NCBI RefSeq assembly: GCF_013087525.1
Contig: NZ_JABFCS010000001.1
Coordinates: forward strand, 434,001-498,000
DNA length: 64,000 nucleotides
Source of the DNA: Ramlibacter montanisoli
GTDB taxonomy: Bacteria; Pseudomonadota; Gammaproteobacteria; Burkholderiales; Burkholderiaceae_C
Direction of reading: 5' to 3'
A program made the translations under genes and the position numbers. The number at the start of each line of letters is the position of its first letter. The stretch's first letter is position 1. The notes beneath the pieces were generated by a model. The model saw nothing but the letters and a program-made list of their open reading frames with translations. It was not told where the DNA came from and made no database searches. Of this stretch, positions 54,343 to 61,804 are shown in pieces.

Positions 54343-54885
54343 TCAGGTGACGATCTGGCGCCCCTCGGGCGTCACCACGCAGCCGCTGATGCGCCACTGG
54401 TTGTCGTGCTGGCGGTTCAGCAGGTAGGTCAGCGTCCAGGCCGCGCCGTCCTCGTCGCTCATGCGCACCTTCTGCAGCGCGATGGTGCCGTCCGTTTCGG
54501 GCTTGAGGAACAGCACGCTGGCCGGGTGCATCAGCATGGGGTACTGCTCGCGCACGGTGGCCAGGAAGGCGTCGGCCGTGCCGAACTGGGTGCGCATGTC
54601 GTTGTCCGCCAGCGCGAAGGCCTGCAGCGCGTCCTGCGTGGCCAGCGCCTTGAGCTGTTGCTGCACCACCTGCTGCACGACCTGCGAAGCCTGGGCGCGG
54701 CTGGGCGTGGCCTGCGGCGGGTCCGACGCGTACACGGCGCCCATCAGCACGGCCGAGAACAGCAGCGACCAGGCGGTCGCGGGGCTGCGCCAGGCGCGGC
54801 GCGGCTGGGAGGGGAGGGGACGGTCGAAGGGAGGGAATGCACGTATTTTCCTTAGCTCGGCACGTGGAGCGAGGCCACCTGGCAC
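54343..54885 (-). CDS. DUF4864 family protein, start uncertain
   Basis: An exported or membrane-anchored protein of unknown function. A hydrophobic segment (WSLLFSAVLMGAVYA) precedes the DUF4864 domain (about residues 65-180; QVVQQQLKALATQDALQAFA, FGTADAFLATVREQYPMLMH, VLFLKPETDGTIALQKVRMS DEDG, WRISGCVVTPEGRQIV). The only in-frame start is GTG 54885, which overlaps the small gene at 54852 by 34 bp. A GTG at about 54843 in another frame followed by a C-run break is an alternative start, given the many such breaks nearby. Family call is firm, N-terminus is not. Confidence 0.78.
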   Translation of the reverse strand: MPGGLAPRAELRKIRAFPPFDRPLPSQPRRAWRSPATAWSLLFSAVLMGAVYASDPPQATPSRAQASQVVQQVVQQQLKALATQDALQAFALADNDMRTQFGTADAFLATVREQYPMLMHPASVLFLKPETDGTIALQKVRMSDEDGAAWTLTYLLNRQHDNQWRISGCVVTPEGRQIVT

Positions 54886-54998
54886 GACTGCAGCGCCTGC
54901 GGCTGGGCCACCGTGTCGGCCCTGGCCTTCAGCTGCATGCTGGCGGCAGCGAGGGCGATGCCGACCAGGGTGAAGAAGCGCATCATCAGCGGGCTCAT
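54852..54998 (-). CDS. 48-residue secreted or membrane peptide
   Basis: ATG 54998 with GGAG nine bases upstream opens MSPLMMRFFTLVGIALAAAS MQLKARADTVAQPQALQSCQ VASLHVPS. The first 27 residues form a signal peptide with a plausible cut after ARA; the mature part would be only about 20 residues with one Cys. It lies directly upstream of, and partly overlaps, the DUF4864 gene on the same strand, so the two may be co-transcribed. No family recognised. Confidence 0.55.
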   Translation of the reverse strand: MSPLMMRFFTLVGIALAAASMQLKARADTVAQPQALQSCQVASLHVPS

Positions 54999-54999
54999 C

Positions 55000-55419
55000 C
55001 GAAGGGCTCCAGGAACGATGTGTGAGGTTGACCGCTAGGTTAGGTGTCGGCCTGCAGGGGCGCTGTAGGTGAAGGGCGTCCCGCAGCGTGGGAGCGGGAA
55101 TCGCCCGGTGCGGGCTGGCTCGTCCGATGGGAAACCTGGCTCTGCCGCTTGGGCGGCTGGCTCTTCCAATGGAAGACGGCGCCCAGGGCGCCGCTTCGCT
55201 TCCGCAGGGGAAGCCGCCGGTCCACTGGACAATGTTCTCGCTGTATCGCTTGCGGAAGCGGTGAGTCCGATACCTGTCGTCGTAGCGCGGAAGCCGGCTG
55301 GCTTTGAAGGATTGGAGTGCCGGCGCCGCGCCGCGATCGCAGGCGGTGCGCGCGAGCGACTGTAGGCGCGCATTGGACCGGGCTGTGGGAGCCGCGATGC
55401 GCGCGCCGGCCGGGAGTGC
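55000..55419. other. Intergenic region without recognisable gene
   Basis: About 420 bp between divergently oriented small genes and the NUDIX gene. All six frames lack a convincing start with ribosome binding site. Imperfect direct repeats GGCTGGCTCGTCCGATGGGA (55113) and GGCTGGCTCTTCCAATGGAA (55159) are present. The promoter of the peptide gene at 54998 should lie in the left part. Confidence 0.5.
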
Positions 55420-56288
55420 TCAGTCCCCCAGCAGGATCGCGAGGCCGGCGTCGGGTTCGAAGCGCTTGTTGCGCCAGGTCAGGCGGGTCGGGCCTGGCAG
55501 CATCTGCTCCTGCTGGGAATGCCACGGGTCGCCCGGATAACAGAGCACGCGCAGGCCGTCCGCGTCGCGCGGCTCCGGCCGGATGCAGGGTGGCGTGCGC
55601 GCGGCGGCCGCGGCGAACACGCTGGCGACGCTGGCATGCCGCGCCAGGTGCGTGAGGCTCATGATCTGCGGCGGCGCCAGTTCGATCAGGCCGTCCCAGT
55701 ATTGCCGCAGCGCCGTGCGCGGCGTGAGCCAGAGGCTCTCGGTCGCCTCGTGTTCGTCGTGCCCCGGGTGCTGCCCCGGCGGCACCGTGGCGATGAAGAA
55801 GCGCGTGTCGAAGCGCTTGCGGCCCACGCTGCTGAGGGTGGGCGTGACCCAGCGGGACCAGGGGCGCAGGGCGCTGGCGATCAGGCGCGGCCGCAGCGGT
55901 TCCAGCAGTTCGTCGAAGCGCGGGCCCTGGCGCAGCGCCGCCCAGGCATCGCGTGCCTGCTGCGGCGAGAGGTCGGCGAACAGCAGGCCCGTCTCCTCGA
56001 ACACCTCGCGGATCGCGGTGACGAACAGGCCGGCGGCCTGCAGTGGAGTGAGTTCCGGCTCCCCGAGCAGCGCATGCAGTGCATCGGGGGCAGGTCGAGG
56101 CGGTCGGCCCAGTCGGCATCCTCCGCGTCCACCTTGCCACCGGGGAAGACGTAGGCGCCGCCCAGCACGTCGGACTGGCCGTGGCGCCGCAGCAGGAAGA
56201 CCTCGAGGCCGTCGGCCGCGTCGCGCAGCAGCACCACGGTGGCGGACGGGGCCGGCGGCCCTTCGTTGCGGACGGTGTTCAACTCCAT
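55420..56288 (-). CDS. NUDIX hydrolase, frameshifted
   Basis: Hydrolyses nucleoside diphosphates linked to another moiety. N-terminal SATVVLLRDAADGLEVFLLR RHG and GGAYVFPGGKVDAEDADW are followed, after a break, by the Nudix core AIREVFEETGLLFADL. The gap between GGK and REVFEETG is longer than in small NUDIX proteins, as in the NUDT7/19-type (CoA or acyl-CoA diphosphatase) group. A run of five at 56086-56090 should be six (DLPPDALHALLGEPELTPLQ). Restored length about 289 residues; ATG 56288 begins MELNTVRNEG. Confidence 0.9.
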
Positions 56289-56330
56289 GGCAGGAGGCTA
56301 GCAGACCGGGCGGCAGCTTATGCTCTGGCC

Positions 56331-57380
56331 ATGCCCGATTTCAGCCAAGCCATTGCCCACGCCCAGGCACACGAGGTGCCCTGGCCCCGCGACCCCGCCA
56401 GCGCGCCCGAGCGCTGGGGCGTGCACCACGTGGATCCGCCGCCGTACAACCGGCTGCGCGGCCCGGTGCATCCGCGCGGTGGCGTGTCGGGCGTGATCCG
56501 CATCGGCGGCGAGGAAGTCGCGTCCTGGGGCACGCCCGATCGCGCGGACCTGACCTACAGCGTGGCCAAGACCTATCTCGCGCTGCTGGCCGGCATCGCG
56601 CAGGCGCGCGGCCTGCTGGACCCGAACGAGCGCATCGCCCAGCGCCTGCCCGGCATCGGCTTCGACGATGCACACAACCGCGAGATCACCTGGGCGCACA
56701 TGCTGGAGCAGACCAGCGAGTGGCAGGGCACCTGCTTCGGCATGCCCGACCAGGTGGAGCACAACCGGCGCGTGTCGCACGACCCCAAGCCGCCGCAGGG
56801 CGTCAAGGGCGAGGCGCGCGTGCTGCAACGTCCCGGCACCTACTGGGAGTACAACGACGTTCGGATCAACCAGCTCTCGCTGGCGCTGCTGCACCTGTTC
56901 CGCCGGCCCTTGCCGCAGGTGTTCCAGGAAGCGGTGCTGCAGCCGCTCGGGGGCGGCCAGGACTTCCGCTGGGCCGGCTACGACGACGCCTGGGTGGAGA
57001 TCGACGGGCAGCGCATGCAGTCGGTGCCGGGCGGCACGCACTGGGGCGGCGGCGTGTCGATCAGCGCGCGCGACCAGGCCCGCATCGCGCAGCTGCTGCT
57101 CGATGGCGGCCTGCATGCAGGCAAACAACTGCTGCCGCGCGAGTGGGTGGCCCGCATGCAGCAGCCCTGCGCGATCGCGCCCTTCTACGGCTGGCTGACC
57201 TGGCTGAACGCCAGCGGCGGGATGTTCAAGGATGCCTCGCGCGAAAGCTGGTTCATGGTCGGCGCGGGCGGCCACTACGTGTGGATGGACCCCGCGCACG
57301 ATGCGGTGGTGGTGGTGCGCTGGCTGGACCCGGCGCACAGCGCGGGCTTCGTGCGCGAGGTCGCGCGCGCGCTCGGCTAG
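56331..57380 (+). CDS. Beta-lactamase-fold serine hydrolase
   Basis: A 349-residue serine hydrolase without signal peptide, so probably cytoplasmic. SxxK is in TYSVAKTYLALLAGIA (about residue 81), YxN-type motif in YWEYNDVRINQLSLALLHLF, and the C-terminal GTHWGGGVSISARDQARIAQ and FMVGAGGHYVWMDPAHDAVV VV match the family. Related to esterases of the 6-aminohexanoate-dimer hydrolase/beta-lactamase family; substrate unknown. It is a distant relative of the gene at 1558. Its stop overlaps the convergent peptidase stop in CTAG (57377-57380). Confidence 0.88.
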   Translation: MPDFSQAIAHAQAHEVPWPRDPASAPERWGVHHVDPPPYNRLRGPVHPRGGVSGVIRIGGEEVASWGTPDRADLTYSVAKTYLALLAGIAQARGLLDPNERIAQRLPGIGFDDAHNREITWAHMLEQTSEWQGTCFGMPDQVEHNRRVSHDPKPPQGVKGEARVLQRPGTYWEYNDVRINQLSLALLHLFRRPLPQVFQEAVLQPLGGGQDFRWAGYDDAWVEIDGQRMQSVPGGTHWGGGVSISARDQARIAQLLLDGGLHAGKQLLPREWVARMQQPCAIAPFYGWLTWLNASGGMFKDASRESWFMVGAGGHYVWMDPAHDAVVVVRWLDPAHSAGFVREVARALG

Positions 57381-58351
57381 GAACCCGTCCGCAGGCGCTC
57401 TTCGATCAGCTGGCGGGTGGCGCGCACCTCGCCGGCGAAGGGGCTTTGCGGGTCCTCCGCCCGGCGGATCAGGGTGAGCGCTTCCGCGTTGCGGCCCTGG
57501 TCGGACAGGGTCTGCGCCAGGTTGTTCAGCACGATCACCGATTGCGGATGCCGCTGCAGCGCGCCGCGCAGCACGCGGGCGGCCTCGTCCAGCGCGCCGC
57601 CCGCGTGCAGCTGGTTGGCCAGGCCCACGGCCGCGGGCAGGCTCTCCGGCCAGCGCGCGAGCGCGGTGCGGTAGCCGCGCACGGTGGCATCGGCGTTGCC
57701 GCCGCGTGCCAGTCCCAGCAGCGCTTCGAGCCAGCGTTCCTCGGTCGCGGTGGCGGGGATGCGCTCCGGCGGCGTGACCACCATCGCCCAGTACCTGCCC
57801 GCGATCCAGGTGCGCTCGAAATAGGTGAAGGGCATCTCCTGGCGGGCCTGCAGGCCCGAGCGCAGCAGGATGGTGCCGGTCTCGTAGTCGAAGCCGTTGA
57901 CCACCGCGTAGTGCCACTGCGGCAGCAGGGGGCCGACGTCCTGCAGCACCACCACCGGATTGCCGGCTGCGACCTCGCGCAGCAGGTCGGCGTAGCGCGG
58001 GGCCAGCCGCAGGCTCACCAGCCCGTGCTTGCGCGGCGCCGCCAGCATCTCCAGCTGCAGGCTGCCCTGGCGTGCCGGCAGCCAGACCTCGTCGACCAGC
58101 GAGGCCGGCGACACGCGCGCGCCGGCCGTGTGCATGACGGTGGCCAGCGCGGCCGGGCCGCACTGGTATTCGTCCTGGGGGAAGAAGGGCACATGCACCA
58201 GCTCCGCCTGCCGCGGGACGCCGGCCGGCCAGTCGGTGCGCAGTGCGAGGGTCTGCGGCACCATCGTGCCGCAACCCGAAAGCAGCAGCACGGCGGCCCA
58301 CAGCGTGAACCGTCGTGCCCAGTGCAGGATCGCCGCGTGCTGTTCCTGCAT
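57377..58351 (-). CDS. PA2778-type lipoprotein with C39 peptidase and TPR regions
   Basis: A 324-residue protein. A lipobox WAAVLLLSGCGT (Cys near 27) indicates a lipoprotein. A papain-like C39 domain (about residues 45-190) has the Gln-Cys pair in FFPQDEYQCGPAALATVM and His in LPQWHYAVVNGFDYETG. TPR-like repeats fill about 200-315 (LPAAVGLANQLHAGGALDEA, VIVLNNLAQTLSDQGRNAEA). Matches the PA2778-type cysteine peptidase, which occurs beside a PA2779-type protein, as here. Function of the pair is not established; peptide processing or maturation of the partner is inferred. Confidence 0.9.
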   Translation of the reverse strand: MQEQHAAILHWARRFTLWAAVLLLSGCGTMVPQTLALRTDWPAGVPRQAELVHVPFFPQDEYQCGPAALATVMHTAGARVSPASLVDEVWLPARQGSLQLEMLAAPRKHGLVSLRLAPRYADLLREVAAGNPVVVLQDVGPLLPQWHYAVVNGFDYETGTILLRSGLQARQEMPFTYFERTWIAGRYWAMVVTPPERIPATATEERWLEALLGLARGGNADATVRGYRTALARWPESLPAAVGLANQLHAGGALDEAARVLRGALQRHPQSVIVLNNLAQTLSDQGRNAEALTLIRRAEDPQSPFAGEVRATRQLIEERLRTGS

Positions 58352-58357
58352 CCGTCC

Positions 58358-58716
58358 TTACTTGCGGAAGGCGTAGTACCAGACCAGCGCGGCGATCAGG
58401 ATGATCGCGACCACGCCCCAGGTGCTGATGCCGCCCGCGGGCGCTGCCTGGATGTCCTGCGCCAGGGCCTGCACTTCCTGTTCGCTCATCGCCCGCACGC
58501 GCTCGCGTGCCGCGGTCGCGTCGACGCCCGCAGCCTGCAGCTGCGCGACGACTTCGGCGCGATCCAGGCTGCCGAGGACCAGCGCGCGTTCGGCGCTGAT
58601 CGTGCCCGCAGCGGCCTGGTCGGCGCCGATCAGGCCGGCCTGCGCGGTCTGGAACGACAGCGCGAGAAGGAGACCACCAGCACGCGACACGTCGTTTTCT
58701 TCAGTTCGAAGTTCAT
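58358..58716 (-). CDS. PA2779-family protein, frameshifted
   Basis: A small exported protein with a C-terminal membrane helix. From ATG 58716: MNFELKKTTCRVLVVSF, then a break at about 58664-58668; adding one base gives LALSFQTAQAGLIGADQAAA, completing a signal peptide, followed by a helical acidic region (VRAMSEQEVQALAQDIQAAP) and GISTWGVVAIILIAALVWYY with FRK at the end. Restored length 119 residues. The C-terminal Gly-rich turn plus helix plus basic residue resembles a sorting signal. Six bases upstream of the PA2778-type gene. Confidence 0.87.
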
Positions 58717-58817
58717 GGATGCGCTCCTTGGTTGTTGGCCCCGTGTCTGGCGCTGTGCCGACGCGGAGAGGAGCCATTTACGCACGCGTGCTGTCTGGTC
58801 GGTGTGGCGCTTCACCA

Positions 58818-58849
58818 CGCCGAAACAGCTTGGTACAAGTGTTTCGGCG
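58818..58849. promoter_or_regulatory. Strong hairpin upstream of the PA2779-family gene
   Basis: CGCCGAAACA (58818-58827) pairs with TGTTTCGGCG (58840-58849); the loop contains CTTG-GTA-CAAG, a smaller palindrome. No U-tract follows on either strand, so an operator is as likely as a terminator of the HPF-like gene. Confidence 0.5.
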
Positions 58850-58878
58850 GGCGTGGCTACGGCCGACGAGGCGGGGAA

Positions 58879-59264
58879 TCAGGCCTGCGGCGGGACGATC
58901 TCCTCGATCTTCTCGGGCTCGCGGCGGATGGTGTCGCGGTCACGGTGTTCACGACGGTCCAGCTTGCCGAAGGCATGGTCGAGCGCGTTCGACAGCTTGT
59001 CGGTCGCTCCGCGGAACGCGAGGTTCTGGTCGGACGCGAAGTTGGTCACGGCGATCGGTGCGCGGCCGGTCACGCGGGCCTCCAGCATGCAGCGCTTGTC
59101 GACGCCGCCTCCCTTGGCGGCGTGGTTCTCGTCGGTCATTGCACCTCGATGCTGGTGATGTCCTGCTCGAAGCGCGCCAGGTGTTCGTTCAGGTATTCGC
59201 TGGCCCAGGTCTCCAGGGCTTCCTTGTTGTCGATGTCGTTGGAGGTGTTGACTTGCACTTTCAT
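58879..59264 (-). CDS. HPF/RaiA-family ribosome-associated protein, frameshifted
   Basis: The fold of ribosome hibernation factors: MKVQVNTSNDIDNKEALETW ASEYLNEHLARFEQDITSIE VQ, then MTDENHAAKGGGVDKRCMLE ARVTGRAPIAVTNFASDQNL AFRGATDKLSNALDHAFGKL. The two parts overlap as ATGA at 59136-59139 in different frames, but together they form one beta-alpha-beta-beta-beta-alpha domain, and one extra base (GTGCAGATGACC) would fuse them. Restored length about 128 residues, shorter than long HPF. ATG 59264 has AAAGGAAA upstream. C-terminal tail is acidic/basic and disordered. Stress-type regulation is likely from the family, not seen directly. Confidence 0.85.
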
Positions 59265-59396
59265 GCGGTTTCCTTTCTGGTCTGCTTCCATGCTGCGCAC
59301 GGCCGCGTTGCCTGGCAAGTCGGACGCCTTTGATAGGCATGTGGGACAAGGCTTGCCAGCCACAGGCTATGCTGCTCGCGCAAAGGAGATCATTGC

Positions 59397-60062
59397 ATGC
59401 TGGACGTGATCGAGGCGGAGTCGGGCGACGACCCCAGGGCCACCATCATCATCCTCCACGGGCTGGGCGCGGACGGGAATGATTTCGTGCCGATTGCCGA
59501 GGAGCTGGAGCTGGACGCGGTGGGGCCGGTGCGCTTCATCTTCCCGCACGCGCCGGTGATGCCGGTGACCATCAATGGCGGGATGCGCATGCGCGCCTGG
59601 TACGACATCGTCGGCTTCGATGCCGACAGTGCGCAGGACGAAACGGGACTGCGACGCTCGGCGGCGCTGGTCGAGGCGCTGCTCCAGCGCGAGAAGGAGC
59701 GCGGCATCCCGGCGAATCGCATTGTGCTCGCCGGTTTCTCGCAGGGCTGCGCGATGGCACTGCTGACCGGGCTGCGCCATGGCGAGCGGCTGGCGGGCAT
59801 CGCCGGCCTGTCGGGCTACCTGCCGATCGCGCAGACCACGGCCGCGGAACGCGCGCCCGCCAATGCCGACGTGCCGATCTTCCTGGCGCACGGCACGCAC
59901 GACGAGGTGGTGGCGCTGGAACGCGCCGAAGCCTCGCGTGACGCACTGAACGCACTGGGCTATCCGGTGGAATGGCACGAGTACCTCATCGGCCACGGCG
60001 TGCACCCGCTGGAGGTCGGCGAACTCAACGACTGGCTGGTTCGCGTCCTGTCCGCCCCCTAG
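59397..60062 (+). CDS. Carboxylesterase (phospholipase/carboxylesterase family)
   Basis: A 221-residue alpha/beta hydrolase. Nucleophile elbow LAGFSQGCAMALL (Ser near 121), Asp in FLAHGTHDEVVALE (about 165) and His in LIGHGVHPLEV (about 200) form the triad; oxyanion region IILHGLGADGNDFVPI is near residues 19-34. Cytoplasmic, broad short-chain ester specificity is usual for the family. AAAGGAG precedes ATG 59397. Divergent from the HPF-like gene. Confidence 0.93.
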   Translation: MLDVIEAESGDDPRATIIILHGLGADGNDFVPIAEELELDAVGPVRFIFPHAPVMPVTINGGMRMRAWYDIVGFDADSAQDETGLRRSAALVEALLQREKERGIPANRIVLAGFSQGCAMALLTGLRHGERLAGIAGLSGYLPIAQTTAAERAPANADVPIFLAHGTHDEVVALERAEASRDALNALGYPVEWHEYLIGHGVHPLEVGELNDWLVRVLSAP

Positions 60063-60147
60063 CGGCGCGGCATCGGGCCGCAGGCCTACACCGTTGCCCG
60101 GCCGTATGCGTAGCCTCGAAGGCATCCAATCCAGAAGGAGCTTTCGA

Positions 60148-60749
60148 ATGAACAATCCGATGTTGGGACAGGTGCTCGGCGGCCTGTTCGGCCAGGCCAT
60201 GGGCCGGCGCGGCATGCGCGGCGGGCTCGGCGGCGGCGGCATGGGGGCCTGGGTGGCGGCCTCGGCGGCATCGCGCTGGGCAGCGTGCTGGCCGGCATGA
60301 TGCGCAAGCGTGGCGCCGGCCAGCCCATGGGCGTGCCCGGTGGCAGCCGCCCCTACGGCAACCAGACGGCGCTGCTGGTGATGCTGCTGCCGCTGGCGAT
60401 GCGCTGGGTGCAGAAGAACGGCGGCATGAACGCCGTGCTGGACAAGTTCCGCCAGAAGGGCATGACGCGCCAGGCGCAGTCCTGGATGTCCACGGGCGAG
60501 AACCAGGCGATCGACGAGCAGTCGGTGGAGCAGGTGGTGGGCCAGCAGGAGCTGCGCGAGATGGCGCAGCGCCTGGGCGTGCCGGAGCAGGAAGTGGCGC
60601 AGGCCTTCGCCGAGATCATGCCGGAGATGGTGGACAAGCTGACCCCCGCAGGCCAGCTGCCGCAGGAGGCCGACGAGGTGATCGAGGAGAGCCGGCAGAC
60701 GCTGGAAAAGGAAATCGAGGACGTGAAGTCCCGCGAGGTCCAGGCCTGA
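60148..60749 (+). CDS. YidB/DUF937-family protein, frameshifted
   Basis: MNNPMLGQVLGGLFGQAMGR RGMRGGLGGGGMG begins at ATG 60148 (AGAAGGAG upstream). The run of five G at 60243-60247 should be six, giving GLGGGLGGIALGSVLAGMMR and then AVLDKFRQKGMTRQAQSWMS TGENQAI, LREMAQRLGVPEQEVAQAFA EIMPEMVDKLTPAGQLPQ, the YidB core. Restored length about 200 residues. Function of the family is unknown. The Gly-rich N-terminal segment and short hydrophobic part may contact membranes. Confidence 0.88.
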
Positions 60750-60763
60750 GTCCGTAGTCGATG

Positions 60764-60792
60764 AGAAAAGGGCGCCGCGGGCGCCCTTTTCT
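60764..60792. terminator. Bidirectional terminator after the YidB-like gene
   Basis: AAAAGGGCGCC (60766-60776) and GGCGCCCTTTT (60780-60790), perfect 11-bp stem with a 3-nt loop between convergent genes. Confidence 0.88.
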
Positions 60793-61266
60793 TCAGACCT
60801 CGCCGCCGAAGGTCTTCACCAGGTTGGCGATGTACTTCTCCACCAGCTTCTCGAACTCGGAGGCGACGATGGGCTCGACCACCATCTTCATCAGGCCCGG
60901 CACCGGCACGTCCACCGTGCCTTCGGTCTGCAGCACCAGCTTGGTGGACTTGCCCTTGTGGTCGCTGATCTTCCAGCTGCCGCCCACCAGCGCGTTGCCC
61001 ACGCCCTTGACCGGCGTCCACTTCACCGTGCCCTTGGCCTTGTCGCTCGCGTACTTGCAGGCATAGACGGTCTGGATGTTCACCTGCGCGGTGCCGACCT
61101 TCTGCATCTCCCACTGGTACACACCGTCGCCGAGGTCGGTGAGCTTTTCCACCTTGGGGAAATGCGAGACGGACTTCGGCACGTCCGAGAGCAGGGCGAA
61201 GACCTCGTCGAACTTCGCCTTGACCTCGAACTCGTAGCCCAGGTCGATGTGCACGCTGACCGTCAT
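60793..61266 (-). CDS. SRPBCC-family (START-like) protein
   Basis: A 157-residue polyketide-cyclase/START-fold protein: VHIDLGYEFEVKAKFDEVFA LLSDVPKSVSHFPKVEKLTD LG, GVYQWEMQKVGTAQVNIQTV YACKY and VPVPGLMKMVVEPIVASEFE KLVEKYIANLVKTFG, a lipid or small-hydrophobe cavity fold. No enzyme function can be assigned. ATG 61266 was chosen over a GTG-type extension. It lies 13 bp downstream of the small gene at 61280 on the same strand. Confidence 0.87.
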   Translation of the reverse strand: MTVSVHIDLGYEFEVKAKFDEVFALLSDVPKSVSHFPKVEKLTDLGDGVYQWEMQKVGTAQVNIQTVYACKYASDKAKGTVKWTPVKGVGNALVGGSWKISDHKGKSTKLVLQTEGTVDVPVPGLMKMVVEPIVASEFEKLVEKYIANLVKTFGGEV

Positions 61267-61279
61267 GGCAGGTCCCCTC

Positions 61280-61597
61280 CTAGCGGGGGATTCTGCCATC
61301 CACGGCGGTTTGGGCCACTTCGACGAGGGTGCTCACGGCGCGCTCGGCGCCGGTGGCGGACAGGTCGACGCCGCGCGTGTAGTAGCCGGCGACCACGTCG
61401 CGGAAATGGGCGGCGTTGCGGCGCGTTTCCGGCGACAGCTTCGGGCTCGATTCGGCGAAGGCGCGGTCCCAGCGGGTGCGGGCCGCGTCGCCCAGGCGTT
61501 CGCCGCCGGTGCGCCAGCCGGCGATGGCGCGGTGCGCGCCGCTGTCGAAGCCGCTGATCCATTGGCGGGCGGTGGTGCGGAAGTCGGTGGCTTGCAT
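61280..61597 (-). CDS. Conserved small cytoplasmic protein of unknown function
   Basis: A 105-residue, largely helical, charged protein (MQATDFRTTARQWISGFDSG, ARTRWDRAFAESSPKLSPET RRNAA, C-terminus VSTLVEVAQTAVDGRIPR). No signal peptide or Cys. ATG 61597 has GAGAGGAC upstream. Short spacing to the SRPBCC gene suggests one operon. No family recognised. Confidence 0.65.
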   Translation of the reverse strand: MQATDFRTTARQWISGFDSGAHRAIAGWRTGGERLGDAARTRWDRAFAESSPKLSPETRRNAAHFRDVVAGYYTRGVDLSATGAERAVSTLVEVAQTAVDGRIPR

Positions 61598-61804
61598 GGC
61601 GGGTCCTCTCAGGGTTTTCTCGATGCGGCCATTGTCCCGGGACGGGGTAGGGCACGCGACCTAAACCGGCCGTTCGTCCTGGAGAGTTCCCTCTAGCACA
61701 AGGGGAGGACCCATGCTTGATCCCAGGCAAGCAGGTTTTGCCGGGAAGTGTTAACTTCGCACGCGAAACGACGAAGACCCGCGCGGCGAGAGACACAGAT
61801 TCCC

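Noticed and set aside
55583..59158. A reading frame of more than 1,100 codons on the plus strand across several genes
   Set aside because: It crosses the NUDIX, serine hydrolase, PA2778-type and PA2779-type genes in the wrong frame or strand; composition is that of a chance open frame in GC-rich sequence.
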